Numbered from the stretch's first letter, positions 16,431 through 24,440 are shown. The stretch: DNA of 32,483 bases from Marinibacterium sp. (GCA_017643305.1 JAEPNQ010000047.1:1-32483), one strand, 5' to 3'. Notes: generated by a model from the letters alone, not told the origin. Translations and numbers: made by a program.

Positions 16431-17384
16431 ATGCACTCATCATTTTCCGAGCAACTTGCCGGCCTCGACCTTTCCGGTTTTTCGATTGGTCCTGCCCCGG
16501 TTTCCACCAATGATTTTCCGGTCCACGAAGCGGTCGTCCAGACTCTCGAAGCGGTCTGGTCCGATCTATTTGCGATGGTCTCTGGGACTGCGCTGGAGGC
16601 CGATGCCGAGGACCTCGGTTGGGCGTTCGTCAACATCTTCCATCGTTCCGCGACCCGCAAATCGGCCGCAGTCGACCGCGCAACCGACGAGGTCCGAGCA
16701 CTCCTCGCCACTGCCGATGGATCCGAAATTCACACCCATGAACTCGAGACCCAGGTTGAGCGTGCGCAGTGTGCCGAAGGCGCCATGCTTGCTCTCGAAG
16801 AGATGCGTGAGGTGGCCGCTGCCCTCTATCTCAACGAGTTCGGATCTTCGTGGAAACCTGTGTCGAGCTCGCGCTTCAATCACAGTGCCATGCTGACTTC
16901 TGCGCTTGTCGAGGGCCGCGAGTTCGTCCGAGCTCGGTCCGAAGCGAAACGCCGCGCCGCCATGCCAGAAGGTACGCCGGTGATCTTTGCCGGTGGCCGC
17001 ACACGCCATCCAAACGAGCAGGACGCTCTCACCTTTGCCAACAATGTCTGGGCTACTCTGGACAAGGTCCACGACCGGGTTCCTGACATGGTTCTTGTCC
17101 ACGGCGGTGATACCAAGGGTGTTGACCGTCTGGCATCCTCATGGGCGGAACGACGCAACATCCCGCAAATCAGCTTCTCCCTCGACATGCGCCTCGGGGC
17201 ACGCGCAGGCTTCAAGCGCAACGAGCGTATGCTCTCGCTCGACCCCCGTTATGTCGTCGCCTTTCCCGGAAACGGAGTCCTGGAGCGCCTCGTCATCGAA
17301 GCCAAATCCCGTCGGATCACGGTTGTAGATCGCCGTGGTCCGCTGGGCACTTCCCCCAAGCGCGCGGCGCAGGATACCGACTGA
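16431..17384 (+). CDS. DUF2493 (SLOG-superfamily) protein
   Basis: A 317-residue protein. The C-terminal ~130 residues carry a DUF2493 domain: VIFAGGRTRHPN, VLVHGGDTKGVDRLASSWA, then FKRNERMLSLDPRYVVAFPGNG. This is the Rossmann-like SLOG/DprA-LOG fold that binds nucleotide-derived ligands, so a role in sensing or processing such a ligand is possible but not shown. The N-terminal half is helical and of unknown function. The start at 16431 has AGGAGG at 9 bases; an upstream ATG at 16386 lacks a site. The family is frequent in alphaproteobacterial plasmids and prophages. Confidence 0.75.
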   Translation: MHSSFSEQLAGLDLSGFSIGPAPVSTNDFPVHEAVVQTLEAVWSDLFAMVSGTALEADAEDLGWAFVNIFHRSATRKSAAVDRATDEVRALLATADGSEIHTHELETQVERAQCAEGAMLALEEMREVAAALYLNEFGSSWKPVSSSRFNHSAMLTSALVEGREFVRARSEAKRRAAMPEGTPVIFAGGRTRHPNEQDALTFANNVWATLDKVHDRVPDMVLVHGGDTKGVDRLASSWAERRNIPQISFSLDMRLGARAGFKRNERMLSLDPRYVVAFPGNGVLERLVIEAKSRRITVVDRRGPLGTSPKRAAQDTD

Positions 17385-17397
17385 TGCGTCGGGCATC

Positions 17398-17480
17398 GCG
17401 CCAGCGCTATCGGCGCTGGCGCAGCCCGTCAGAGGAAAGAGATCGCTTGTTATCGTGGGCAAGACGATTGGTGCTTGCCC
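17398..17480 (+). other. two leader hairpins before the DUF6878-like gene
   Basis: A perfect 10-bp stem GCGCCAGCGC (17398-17407) / GCGCTGGCGC (17413-17422) with loop TATCG lies just after the DUF2493 stop. A second stem GGGCAAG (17457-17463) / CTTGCCC (17474-17480) follows. Neither has a T-run. The first may work as an mRNA stabiliser or factor-assisted terminator; the second sits 21 bases before the next ATG and could affect ribosome access. Confidence 0.6.
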
Positions 17481-17501
17481 GCACATATCAGGAGATTTCT
17501 C

Positions 17502-17939
17502 ATGACTGATTTTCAGGCAATCATGGCGGACTTTGCTGTCCGCCAGGCCGAACGCGCGGCGCAGGCGCAAAGTGAAATCCAACGGCTCAAGGCAGCTATC
17601 ATTGACCCGCTGCGCAATGCCGAAATTGCCCGCGTAGAAATCCGCTTCGATGGGTGCGGCGACAGCGGTGCGGTCGAAGAATGCGTCTTCTCTGATGCCG
17701 TCGGGGCGAGTGTTCCGTGTCCCGAAGTGACGATCGACTATGCTGGAGAAGGCGACGACCAGAGCCTCCATTCCGCCATCGAGCAACTGACGTACCTTGC
17801 TCTCGAACGCCATCATCCCGGATGGGAAATCAATGATGGTGCCTGCGGCGAACTGATCATCGACGTGGCTACGCCGAGTTTCGTTCTGGACTGCCAGCTG
17901 CGTTACACGGCGACCGACGACCATTCGACTGATCTCTAG
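17502..17939 (+). CDS. DUF6878-like conserved protein
   Basis: A 145-residue protein. After an N-terminal helix (FAVRQAERAAQAQSEIQRLKA) comes an alpha/beta part with VEIRFDGCGDSGAVEEC and, near the end, HHPGWEINDGACGELIIDV. That ending is the feature I associate with DUF6878, found on sphingomonad and rhizobial mobile elements; function unknown. The start at 17502 has TCAGGAG with 7-base spacing; a longer start at 17475 is rejected because it lies within a leader hairpin. The next gene starts 10 bases after the stop with its Shine-Dalgarno overlapping the stop codon, so they form an operon. Confidence 0.75.
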   Translation: MTDFQAIMADFAVRQAERAAQAQSEIQRLKAAIIDPLRNAEIARVEIRFDGCGDSGAVEECVFSDAVGASVPCPEVTIDYAGEGDDQSLHSAIEQLTYLALERHHPGWEINDGACGELIIDVATPSFVLDCQLRYTATDDHSTDL

Positions 17940-17949
17940 GAGAAGTGCG

Positions 17950-18378
17950 ATGGCTCATTGCTATTATCACGCCCTATCGTCGGTCCGGAAATGGGGAGGG
18001 GTGGTGGAAGATTACCTGCCGCTCCACCAATGGTTTGACCAGTCGAAGGCGATCTTTGCTGATCCGCGGCACCGGGCCCTTCGGCACCATGCCGAAGGCA
18101 TTTTCATGCTTGAAACGCTGTTCGGGCCTACCATCGTCAACGCCGACAGCCGTGTCGTGCCCGTTCGTCTTATAGGCGAGCAGCACGTCCGCGAGGACTT
18201 GGGTGCGATCCCTTCCTTTGCGGATTGGGGGCGCCTCATCACGCCCCAAGACTGGATGTTGCGGGGGCATCGCCTGGACGGGCCGATGCCGCTTGGCACT
18301 GTGGAGACTGGTGCTAGCGGTGCGTTTTCAGGTGGTCATTCGTCGGCTTCGGGAGGAGCTTTCGTCGTCGAGATATGA
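17950..18378 (+). CDS. DUF6915-like conserved protein
   Basis: A 142-residue protein. The first ~75 residues are highly typical of the DUF6915 family as I recall it: HCYYHALSSVRKWGG, EDYLPLHQWFDQSK, HRALRHHAEGIFMLETLFG. Histidine and tryptophan content suggests a structured, possibly metal-binding core, but function is unknown. The tail after about residue 115 (GASGAFSGGHSSASGG) is low-complexity and may be a local extension. The Shine-Dalgarno TAGGAG overlaps the upstream stop, indicating translational coupling with the DUF6878-like gene. Confidence 0.75.
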   Translation: MAHCYYHALSSVRKWGGVVEDYLPLHQWFDQSKAIFADPRHRALRHHAEGIFMLETLFGPTIVNADSRVVPVRLIGEQHVREDLGAIPSFADWGRLITPQDWMLRGHRLDGPMPLGTVETGASGAFSGGHSSASGGAFVVEI

Positions 18379-18679
18379 TGTCGCCTTGAAGGCAGGCGAG
18401 GTCGGGGGGGGGCACGTCGCAGCCCGTCAATGCGAAAAGTCATGGCTTAGCCTGTGCAAGGCACTCGGGACCAACCCGGCCTGTAAGCAAACCTTTCCTG
18501 AAGCACCCCCGTCGAGACGCGCAACCCCGATCAGGTCCGGCCGAGTTGCCGGGCTGCGCCCGGCTGCCCGCACCACCCGAACCAAATCGAGGTTTCCCTT
18601 CGGTGCGCTTCGCCGGGGCCGCTTCCTAGTCGGGTTTGCAGCCGGGATGGACCCGGAATGCTCGATCAGGAGAAAGACC
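18379..18679. other. non-coding leader region before ssb
   Basis: 301 bases with no convincing gene. It contains GCCGGGC-TGC-GCCCGGC (18548-18564), a strong 7-bp hairpin, and further GC-rich stretches. It ends in TCAGGAG before the ssb ATG. A frame open from 18203 through ssb is read-through and not a fusion gene. Confidence 0.5.
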
Positions 18680-19069
18680 ATGACCAATCTCGTTATCCTC
18701 GTTGGCCGCATTGCCCGCGATCCCGAAACCCGCACTACCCAGGGCGGCACCAACATCACCTCGATCTCGGTCGTCACCGACCGTCCCGCCCGCAAGGACG
18801 GCAAGACCTACAAGGACGAAAACGGCTACACCGCCAAGGACAGCGAATTCCACCGTGTGACCTGCTTCAACGGTCTCGGCCAGAACGTCGCCAAGTACTG
18901 CACCAAGGGCCAGCTCGTGACGGTCGAGGGGCGCATCCACTATACGCAGTGGGAAGACCAGGACGGCGCCAAGCGCTACGGCTGCGAGATCATCGCTGAC
19001 AAGGTGGACTTCCTCACCAAGGGGCGGGCGTCGAACAATGAGGGTGCGCCCGACATCGATGAGGACTGA
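18680..19069 (+). CDS. ssb: single-stranded DNA-binding protein
   Basis: A 129-residue plasmid-type SSB with one OB fold: it opens MTNLVILVGRIARDPETR, has EFHRVTCFNGLGQNVAKY and GQLVTVEGRIHYTQWED, and ends with GCEIIADKVDFL. It would coat single-stranded DNA during conjugative transfer and replication. It is shorter than chromosomal SSB (about 160-180) because the glycine/proline-rich tail is almost absent. The C-terminus is acidic (DIDED) without the usual final Pro-Phe, so binding to host SSB-interacting proteins may be reduced. AGGAG lies 7 bases before the ATG and a clear terminator follows. Confidence 0.9.
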   Translation: MTNLVILVGRIARDPETRTTQGGTNITSISVVTDRPARKDGKTYKDENGYTAKDSEFHRVTCFNGLGQNVAKYCTKGQLVTVEGRIHYTQWEDQDGAKRYGCEIIADKVDFLTKGRASNNEGAPDIDED

Positions 19070-19087
19070 GCGCCTTCCGCAAACAAC

Positions 19088-19123
19088 AAGGCTCCGATGG
19101 TTCGCGCCATCGGGGCCTTTTTT
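19088..19123 (+). terminator. rho-independent terminator after ssb
   Basis: GGCTCCGATGG and CCATCGGGGCC form a nearly perfect stem with a TTCGCG loop, followed directly by six T. It starts about 20 bases after the ssb stop. Confidence 0.9.
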
Positions 19124-19185
19124 GTGATCGCTGGCGTGAACGGCGGGGCGGGGCATCGAGCCCACACCCCGCCGCGGTTGAAGTG

Positions 19186-19416
19186 TCAGGCGGGGGAAAG
19201 CCGCTTGAGAGCATCGCCGATCCCGATGGTAAGCGATGCGCGGATGAGCTGCTTCAGTTGCGCGGGTTCGATCGTCTCGGCTCCGCATTCAAGAAGAACC
19301 TTGCCCAGTTCGCCGGCTGCTTCATCACGGAGCCTGGCCTCCTGTGCATCGAGTTCTTCGCGCTGCTCGCGCAGCTTCTTGAGCGCATTACGCGCGCTCG
19401 GTTTGGACCTGGCCAT
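19186..19416 (-). CDS. DUF6437-like small helical protein
   Basis: A 76-residue, mostly helical protein. It begins MARSKPSARNALKKLREQ, continues with a charged coiled-coil-like segment (ELDAQEARLRDEAAGELG) and ends IRASLTIGIGDALKRLSPA. The layout fits DUF6437, which I recall from sphingomonad elements next to ssb and plasmid genes; function unknown. The start at 19416 has AGGA 7 bases upstream; the frame stays open to 19728, but that extension is arginine-rich and lies over GC-rich hairpins. It converges on ssb. Confidence 0.7.
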   Translation of the reverse strand: MARSKPSARNALKKLREQREELDAQEARLRDEAAGELGKVLLECGAETIEPAQLKQLIRASLTIGIGDALKRLSPA

Positions 19417-19742
19417 CAGATTGTCCTTTCGCTGGCCGTTGGTCCCCTCCACGCGCGACAGTGCCAGCATGGGGCCATGTAGGAAAACGGTTTTTGCCGC
19501 GATGCTAGTGCTTCTCACGCTGACGTTGGAGAGGTCTCTCTCGCAGAAAAACCAAGTGTGATGCGGGCTTTGGGGCCGCGTCAAGGACGACGGGGCCCCA
19601 CCATTTTTACCGGGCAAGCCCGGCAAAAATCGTTTCCCCCATCGCCGCTTCGCGGCCGCGCTACGCGCGGTCCCTGACCCGGCCCGTCGCCCACATCCTC
19701 GCAGCTCCTGATGCGACGCATCGAACATCAGGAGGAAAGATC
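19417..19742. other. intergenic region with a bidirectional hairpin
   Basis: 326 bases between divergent small genes. The main element is TTTTT-a-CCGGGC-aa-GCCCGG-c-AAAAA (19604-19629), a stem that could terminate in either direction. GC-rich inverted stretches (CGCGGCCGCG region, about 19650-19670) follow. The region ends in TCAGGAGG before 19743. No gene is supported. Confidence 0.55.
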
Positions 19743-19979
19743 ATGTACGCTTCACTGAATATCGCGCAGGGTTCATTCCAGGCAGATCAGGCAGCCTTCG
19801 TTGCCGCACTCGACAAGGCTCATGCCCGGTCCCTTCACAGCTACTTCACCCAATATGTCCTGACCGATGGTGAGGCAGGTTACATCGCGGTCGATGAGGG
19901 CGATTACGGCGCACTGCCCAAGGCCATGCTGGACCGGGTCATCGACACAGTGCCTGGAAAGCTGAGCGATGAATTCTGA
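19743..19979 (+). CDS. small conserved hypothetical protein
   Basis: A 78-residue protein (MYASLNIAQGSFQADQAAF ... GYIAVDEGDYGALPKAMLDRVIDTVPG). No family recognised. Support comes from a strong TCAGGAGG start site, clean composition, and a perfect rho-independent terminator ten bases after the stop, so it is a monocistronic unit. It is slightly acidic and has no membrane segment or cysteines. Confidence 0.7.
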   Translation: MYASLNIAQGSFQADQAAFVAALDKAHARSLHSYFTQYVLTDGEAGYIAVDEGDYGALPKAMLDRVIDTVPGKLSDEF

Positions 19980-19988
19980 TGCCACACA

Positions 19989-20026
19989 AAAGGAGGAAGT
20001 CCGTCAGGGCTTCCTCCTTTCTTTTT
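19989..20026 (+). terminator. rho-independent terminator
   Basis: AAAGGAGGAAG (19989-19999) pairs perfectly over 11 bp with CTTCCTCCTTT (20010-20020), and CTTTTT follows. It ends the 19743 gene. The A- and T-flanked stem may also act for the opposing gene ending at 20082. Confidence 0.9.
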
Positions 20027-20081
20027 GCTCGGGTCCCGTATTGTCGCTCCCGTAGGCATCGCGCGAGCATTCCCTGCAGCA

Positions 20082-20276
20082 TCAGCCCTCGGCGGTAGAC
20101 GCATCGATTTCCTCCAGCCGATCGGGCAACTCGAGTACCTTCATGGCCGCTGCTGAAATGGCCTCGGCCTTCGTCGGAAAGGCTTCCGCCGAACTGATCG
20201 ACACGCCGCTCGAATAGGTCACGGTTGCCTGGAATCCGTTGCCTTTGGGCGTCGCGCTCAGTGTTACATCCGCCAT
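20082..20276 (-). CDS. small conserved hypothetical protein
   Basis: A 64-residue protein (MADVTLSATPKGNGFQATV ... FPTKAEAISAAAMKVLELP). Two ATGs are near each other; AGGAG lies 7 bases before the one at 20276 and only one base before the one at 20282, so 20276 is chosen. The beta-strand then helix pattern is plausible but no family is recognised. It points toward the 19743 unit, with the terminator between them, and is the last backbone-like gene before the PEG region. Confidence 0.6.
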   Translation of the reverse strand: MADVTLSATPKGNGFQATVTYSSGVSISSAEAFPTKAEAISAAAMKVLELPDRLEEIDASTAEG

Positions 20277-20642
20277 AGCCATGCTCCTGGTGGGGTGCCC
20301 GCGACACCATTCTTCCTGCCGGCGGACTCGATCGATCTTTAACACAATCGGCAATCGAGCGGCATGGTATTCATCCCCGGGTCTTGGGACGTCAAAACCG
20401 CCGATCCCGTGCAGGTCGTGACACTGGGACCTACCCTCTAAGCTGGGGACAGAGGTGCACACCGAACGCAGTAGCTGCTGCTGGTGAAGCTGAGTTAGAT
20501 TAGCGAGTAACGGCCGATTTTGGCGAGTGGCAGTTTCTTGCTGCCTAATCTCAGCGCGACCTTGCCATGGCTCTGTCAATCGGAGACGAGCTGTAGCAAG
20601 TCTGACAGCACCCAATTGGGTCCAATTTTCAATCAGGTACAG
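20277..20642. other. junction region between backbone and PEG genes
   Basis: 366 bases with no gene I can support. Composition changes here from GC-rich backbone to the more AT-rich PEG block. AGTCTGACAGC occurs at 20599-20609 and again at 20645-20655, the second copy inside the end of the tautomerase gene, which may mark a recombination or slippage event. Frames crossing the region are shadows. Confidence 0.45.
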
Positions 20643-20834
20643 TTAGTCTGACAGCTCCGCAACGAGTTTTCCGGCGAACCCCCAATCTTCAAATTCAACT
20701 TCTTGAATCACGACATGGACGTGCTCGGGCCTCTTACCGAGGTGCTCCACCATTAAATCTGTGACACCTTTTACGATCTCTCGCTTGGCTTCCTTGGTAG
20801 CGCCCTTGGTAAACTGGACATTGATATAAGGCAT
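20643..20834 (-). CDS. 4-oxalocrotonate tautomerase-like protein
   Basis: A 63-residue 4-OT superfamily protein (MPYINVQFTKGATKE ... VVIQEVEFEDWGFAGKLV). The catalytic proline follows the initiator Met. By ungapped comparison with 4-OT the catalytic Arg11 is Ala and Arg39 is His, with Trp at position 50, so its substrate differs from 4-oxalocrotonate. A tautomerase gene next to gst and the PEG-carboxylate dehydrogenase gene is part of the published Sphingopyxis macrogoltabida region flanking the peg operon. AGGA lies 9 bases before the ATG. Its role in PEG breakdown is unknown. Confidence 0.8.
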   Translation of the reverse strand: MPYINVQFTKGATKEAKREIVKGVTDLMVEHLGKRPEHVHVVIQEVEFEDWGFAGKLVAELSD

Positions 20835-21002
20835 CGCGGCAAATCCTGTTCAAAAATATGATGTGAAATCATGGGCTTCTGTCCGAATGCCGATGAATCA
20901 TCAATGTCGCCGTGACCGGCAACTTTGCCTGCTTCACAATCCCGAACTCGTCGGTGGGGCGATTCTCGGGCAATTCATTGCAGGCATTGCAAGCCCGACC
21001 GA

Positions 21003-21698
21003 TCAATCTGACTTTTTCTCCGAGCCGGAGAACATCGATTTCCATTCCTTGGAACCGGGCTTAGCTTGCCATTTCATCTTGTCGGACAGAACACTCAGGC
21101 CCTCAGAGACAGACGGGCGAACCTTGATCTGGTCATACCAACGTTTCACATTTGGATAATCTTCAAGGTCCTGGCCCTGCATTTTTCGGGGCCTGACCCA
21201 TGTGAACGTAGCTATATCGGCTATCGAAAATTCGTCCGCCAGATATTCATGATCCGCCAGCCGGTTATCGAGCACTTTGTAAAGGCGAGCGGCCTCTTGT
21301 GTGTAGCGGTCTACCGCATATTCGATCTTCTCGGGCGCGTATGTTCTAAAATGGTGTGCCTGCCCGAGCATCGGCCCCATGCTACTCACCTGGAAGAAAA
21401 GCCATTGCAGGGCTTCCAGCCTTTTCACTTCAGACTTGGGAAGAAGCTTTCCGGTCTTTTCAGCCAGGTAGAGCAATATGGCGCCAGATTCGAATATCGC
21501 AACCGGCTCGCCATTTGGACCATCGTGATCGATGATGGCGGGAACCTTGTTGTTTGGACTGATCTTAAGAAATGCCGGATCGAACTGTTCACCGGCCAGA
21601 ATATTGATTGGCGTAACTTTGCCAAGCAATCCCAATTCCGCCAAAGCAATCGTCGCCTTGTATCCGTTGGGAGTAGGCCAGAAAAACAGTTCGATCAT
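21003..21698 (-). CDS. gst: glutathione S-transferase, PEG-cluster type
   Basis: A 231-residue GST. The N-terminal thioredoxin-like domain has the glutathione region TPNGYKATIALAELG, the cis-proline motif NKVPAIID and ESGAILLYLAEKTG. The helical C-terminal domain has the N-capping FSIADIATFTWV. It is closest in pattern to YfcG/Nu-type GSTs. In Sphingopyxis macrogoltabida a GST in this position binds acyl-CoA and PEG-carboxylate-CoA and is thought to relieve their toxicity. It starts 19 bases after the dehydrogenase stop on the same strand; published work on that strain describes separate transcripts. Confidence 0.85.
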   Translation of the reverse strand: MIELFFWPTPNGYKATIALAELGLLGKVTPINILAGEQFDPAFLKISPNNKVPAIIDHDGPNGEPVAIFESGAILLYLAEKTGKLLPKSEVKRLEALQWLFFQVSSMGPMLGQAHHFRTYAPEKIEYAVDRYTQEAARLYKVLDNRLADHEYLADEFSIADIATFTWVRPRKMQGQDLEDYPNVKRWYDQIKVRPSVSEGLSVLSDKMKWQAKPGSKEWKSMFSGSEKKSD

Positions 21699-21717
21699 AG
21701 CGTGCGACCTGCTCCCC

Positions 21718-23361
21718 TTATCCGACGATCTTGAGATGATTCGAACGGTCGAGAAGCATTCCCGGGTTCATAATCCAATCTGGATCAACAGCATTCTTTG
21801 CGCCAGCCAACATATCCCGGAAAAGCGGGTCCACTTCCTTGTCGTACCACGGACGGAAGCTGCGTCCGACCGCATGGTGGTGCGTGATTGTCGCGCCAAG
21901 CTCCGATATCGCATCAGAAGCCACGTCGGAAAGCGCCTGGTAATGTTCAAGGCTCGTCTCGTGCGTGGAAGGCGCAACGACGGAATAATAGGGCGCCGGC
22001 CCATCGGGATAGAGGAAGGAGAATCTGCGGCAAACAATGCCACCGCCGGTCAGCGCTTTTTGCGCCTCGCTGACCCGGCGAATAATTTCCGTGTCCACGG
22101 CTTCGAATTTGTCCCAGGTATAGGCCGTTTCAAAGGTAAAGCTGACCACGCCCATCGCAGCGCGCGTATGCATCAATCGCGGCAGGTAACGGAATTGCTC
22201 GCGCCAATTCCCCTGCGCGCCGCTGCGGCTTGACTTCAAGGCATCGCCGCCCGATCCGGTCTTGGTCACGACTTCACCGCCGTGGTCCTGGCAAATTTCA
22301 ACGCCGCGCTCCAGCCAGACATCCACGGGATGATCCGCAGATTCAAAGCCAAGCAGCAGCACAGATTTTGTGCCATCACCAGCGCCATAAAACTGGGCAT
22401 CTTGCGCGTCCAGATAACGACAATTCGCAGGAAACAGGCCTGCCTGTGTGATCTGCCGAATGGCTGCGGCACCTTGATAGAACGTGTCAAAGGTGATGGT
22501 CGCATTCGCCCGGAAGACCACTCGCCCCTGAAGCTTCATCCATGCCTGTGTGATAATCCCGAGCGAGCCTTCAGAACCGATAAAGAGGCGGTCGGGATCC
22601 GGGCCGGCACCTGATCCCGGCAATCTGCGATTTTCTATCGTTCCGCGCGGCGTTACGACCCTGAGGCTCTGCACCATATCGTCAATATGGGTAAGGTGGG
22701 TAGCATAGTGGCCCGAAGAACGCGTCGCAATCCAGCCGCCAAGCGATGAAAACTCCCAGGATTGCGGAATATGTCTCAATGTGAGGCCGTGCGGCTTTAG
22801 CTGATCTTCAAGCGAAGGCCCAAGCGTACCTGCCTGGATAAGTGCGCAGCGGGAGACCGGGTCAACCTCCAGCACCTGGTTCATGTTCCCCAAATCGATA
22901 ATTACCGAACCGTCGCAATCCTCCGGGGCAGTAAAGCCGTCCGTGACACTTGATCCGCCGCCATATGGAATTGCCGCATAGCCATTATCACCGCACCAAT
23001 CCAAAACTGCGGCAACCTCGGCCTCGTTGCGAGGATAGGCAATCACATCAGGCGGATTGGTAAAATCTCGCCGAAAAATGCGCGTCAGGTCCTTGAAGCT
23101 CTTGCCGTAGGAATGAGAAACGCGATCCCATTTGTCTGAATTACAAAAAGACGACAAGGAAGCAGGGATGGAGATCCGCGATTCCCTCAACTCGATTTCC
23201 TCGAGCGTTGGATCAGACAAGACCACCGGCTCATCAATGCCCAGGCGTTTGCCAACGCGAACGGCCATTTCCTTGACCTCAGCCTGGGAAATGACCTCGT
23301 CTTCGTATCCCCAGCTATGCCATTTGCGCCTCTTACCATAGTAGCCAGCTTGCTCAGTCAT
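21718..23361 (-). CDS. pcdh: FAD-linked PEG-carboxylate dehydrogenase (AGPS/FAD_binding_4 family)
   Basis: A 547-residue flavoprotein of the vanillyl-alcohol-oxidase/alkyl-DHAP-synthase type. The PCMH-type FAD domain is at about residues 100-280: IPYGGGSSVTDGF, IQAGTLGPSLEDQLK, SSLGGWIATRSSGHYA and GSEGSLGIIT. The substrate domain ends with the HHHAVG motif and DPDWIMNPGMLL. The Sphingopyxis enzyme oxidises PEG-carboxylate and releases glyoxylate, shortening the polymer by one unit. Identification comes from the fold plus gst and tautomerase neighbours and nearby peg genes; on sequence alone alkylglycerone-phosphate synthase-like would be the call. The start at 23361 has a weak GAGGG site. 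Confidence 0.8.
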   Translation of the reverse strand: MTEQAGYYGKRRKWHSWGYEDEVISQAEVKEMAVRVGKRLGIDEPVVLSDPTLEEIELRESRISIPASLSSFCNSDKWDRVSHSYGKSFKDLTRIFRRDFTNPPDVIAYPRNEAEVAAVLDWCGDNGYAAIPYGGGSSVTDGFTAPEDCDGSVIIDLGNMNQVLEVDPVSRCALIQAGTLGPSLEDQLKPHGLTLRHIPQSWEFSSLGGWIATRSSGHYATHLTHIDDMVQSLRVVTPRGTIENRRLPGSGAGPDPDRLFIGSEGSLGIITQAWMKLQGRVVFRANATITFDTFYQGAAAIRQITQAGLFPANCRYLDAQDAQFYGAGDGTKSVLLLGFESADHPVDVWLERGVEICQDHGGEVVTKTGSGGDALKSSRSGAQGNWREQFRYLPRLMHTRAAMGVVSFTFETAYTWDKFEAVDTEIIRRVSEAQKALTGGGIVCRRFSFLYPDGPAPYYSVVAPSTHETSLEHYQALSDVASDAISELGATITHHHAVGRSFRPWYDKEVDPLFRDMLAGAKNAVDPDWIMNPGMLLDRSNHLKIVG

Positions 23362-23689
23362 GATTCAATGCCCTCAGAAATCAGTTTGAGCACCAGAAGT
23401 TAACGGGTCGACGAACCTATTCTATTGCCATTGAAGTCAGTTTTTTGACAGATTCATTCAACTTCGTGCGCGGCCGGGATCTCCCTTGGATTGGAAAATT
23501 CAGACAAGAACCTCGGCTATTGCGGGCTGCTACAGGCCTCATGTTCAGGCGCGAGAAGCCCATCAGCCAATTCAACTGCTCGCGGTCGCTGCCTGCGAAG
23601 TGATTCGTTGTTAGGAACCGTTGCATGTCTGGCTCCAGCGTCGATCCCGAGACACTTCCCAGCCAGGGTCAGGTCTCATAAGTTGATTC
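23362..23689. other. region upstream of pcdh; no clear gene
   Basis: About 330 bases between the pcdh start and the decayed transposase. A 69-codon minus-strand frame (23417-23626, MQRFLTTNHFAGSDREQLN) has no recognisable domain or clear ribosome site and may be a remnant. The pcdh promoter should lie near 23362-23450, but I see no strong -35/-10 pair. Confidence 0.35.
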
Positions 23690-24440
23690 AGAGGGCGCAG
23701 GAAGATGCCCGACAGACCAAGCTCATCCACGAGGCACGGGAAGAGTGGCAGGGTGTACGGCAACCGCATCTGCATGATGTTCTGCTTGATCAGGGTGAGC
23801 AGAGCTGTCCCAACCGTGTGGCTCGCCTTGCATGGCAAGCCGGGATCAAAGCTCAAGTTGGCTATAAGCGGCGTCCAGACAGCTATTGTGGCACGCCATC
23901 AGTTGTGATCGACAATACGTTGGATCGCCAGTTTGCAGTGTCAGCGTCCGACGCAGCATGGGTAACAGACACCACCTTCATCAGAACGCATGAGGGCTTC
24001 GCTTACCTCTCAGTGGTGATCGATCTCTATTCACGGCGGTGGTTGGTTGGCAGATACAAAGTCGGCAGACCGCTGATCTGGTCTGCCAGGCACTGCTGAT
24101 AGCGGTGTGGCGCAGAAAGCCGAAGAACGTAGTTCTGATCCACTCCATCAGGGCTCACAGTTTATCTCCCGCGAATGAACCTGGCTCCTCCATGCCCACA
24201 ATCTCAAGCACTCAATGGGCAGGCGCGGGAACTGCCATGATAATGCGTTCGCTGAGAGCTTCCTTAACCTGCTCAAACGCGAACGGATCCGAAGGCGGAC
24301 ATAAAAAACCCGCGCAGAAGCTCGGCAGGATGAGTTCGACTACATCGAAATTCTATAACCCCGTGCGAAAGCACGCCACAAACCCCATGTTGTCACCTGT
24401 GAACTTCGAACGACAGCAAAAAACAAACAATGAAGGCGTC
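23690..24440 (+). pseudogene. decayed IS3-family OrfB transposase
   Basis: OrfB-like segments can be followed along the plus strand in changing frames: NRVARLAWQAGIKAQVGY, DRQFAVSASDAAWVTDTTF and AYLSVVIDLYSRR in one frame, then QALLIAVWRRKPKNVV from about 24080 in another, and finally FYNPVRKHATNPMLSPVNFE up to the end. The DDE region between has lost frame several times (the HSDQGSQF and GNCHDNA boxes are only partly readable). It lacks OrfA and an intact start. It is an old insertion, later hit exactly at its 3' end by the IS at 24441, whose first TGA now serves as its stop. Confidence 0.8.

Noticed and set aside
17139-17924. 261-codon minus-strand frame
   Set aside because: Antisense to the DUF2493 and DUF6878-like genes, crossing a 10-bp hairpin between them; no ribosome site or family pattern.
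18203-18679. N-terminal extension of ssb by 159 codons
   Set aside because: The SSB fold starts exactly at the ATG at 18680, which has AGGAG at 7 bases; upstream residues are basic and proline-rich read-through.
19417-19728. N-terminal extension of the DUF6437-like gene
   Set aside because: The extension is arginine-rich and crosses a bidirectional hairpin; the ATG at 19416 has a proper ribosome site.
23417-23626. 69-codon minus-strand gene upstream of pcdh
   Set aside because: No recognisable domain or clear ribosome site and it borders decayed IS sequence; not supported as a gene.
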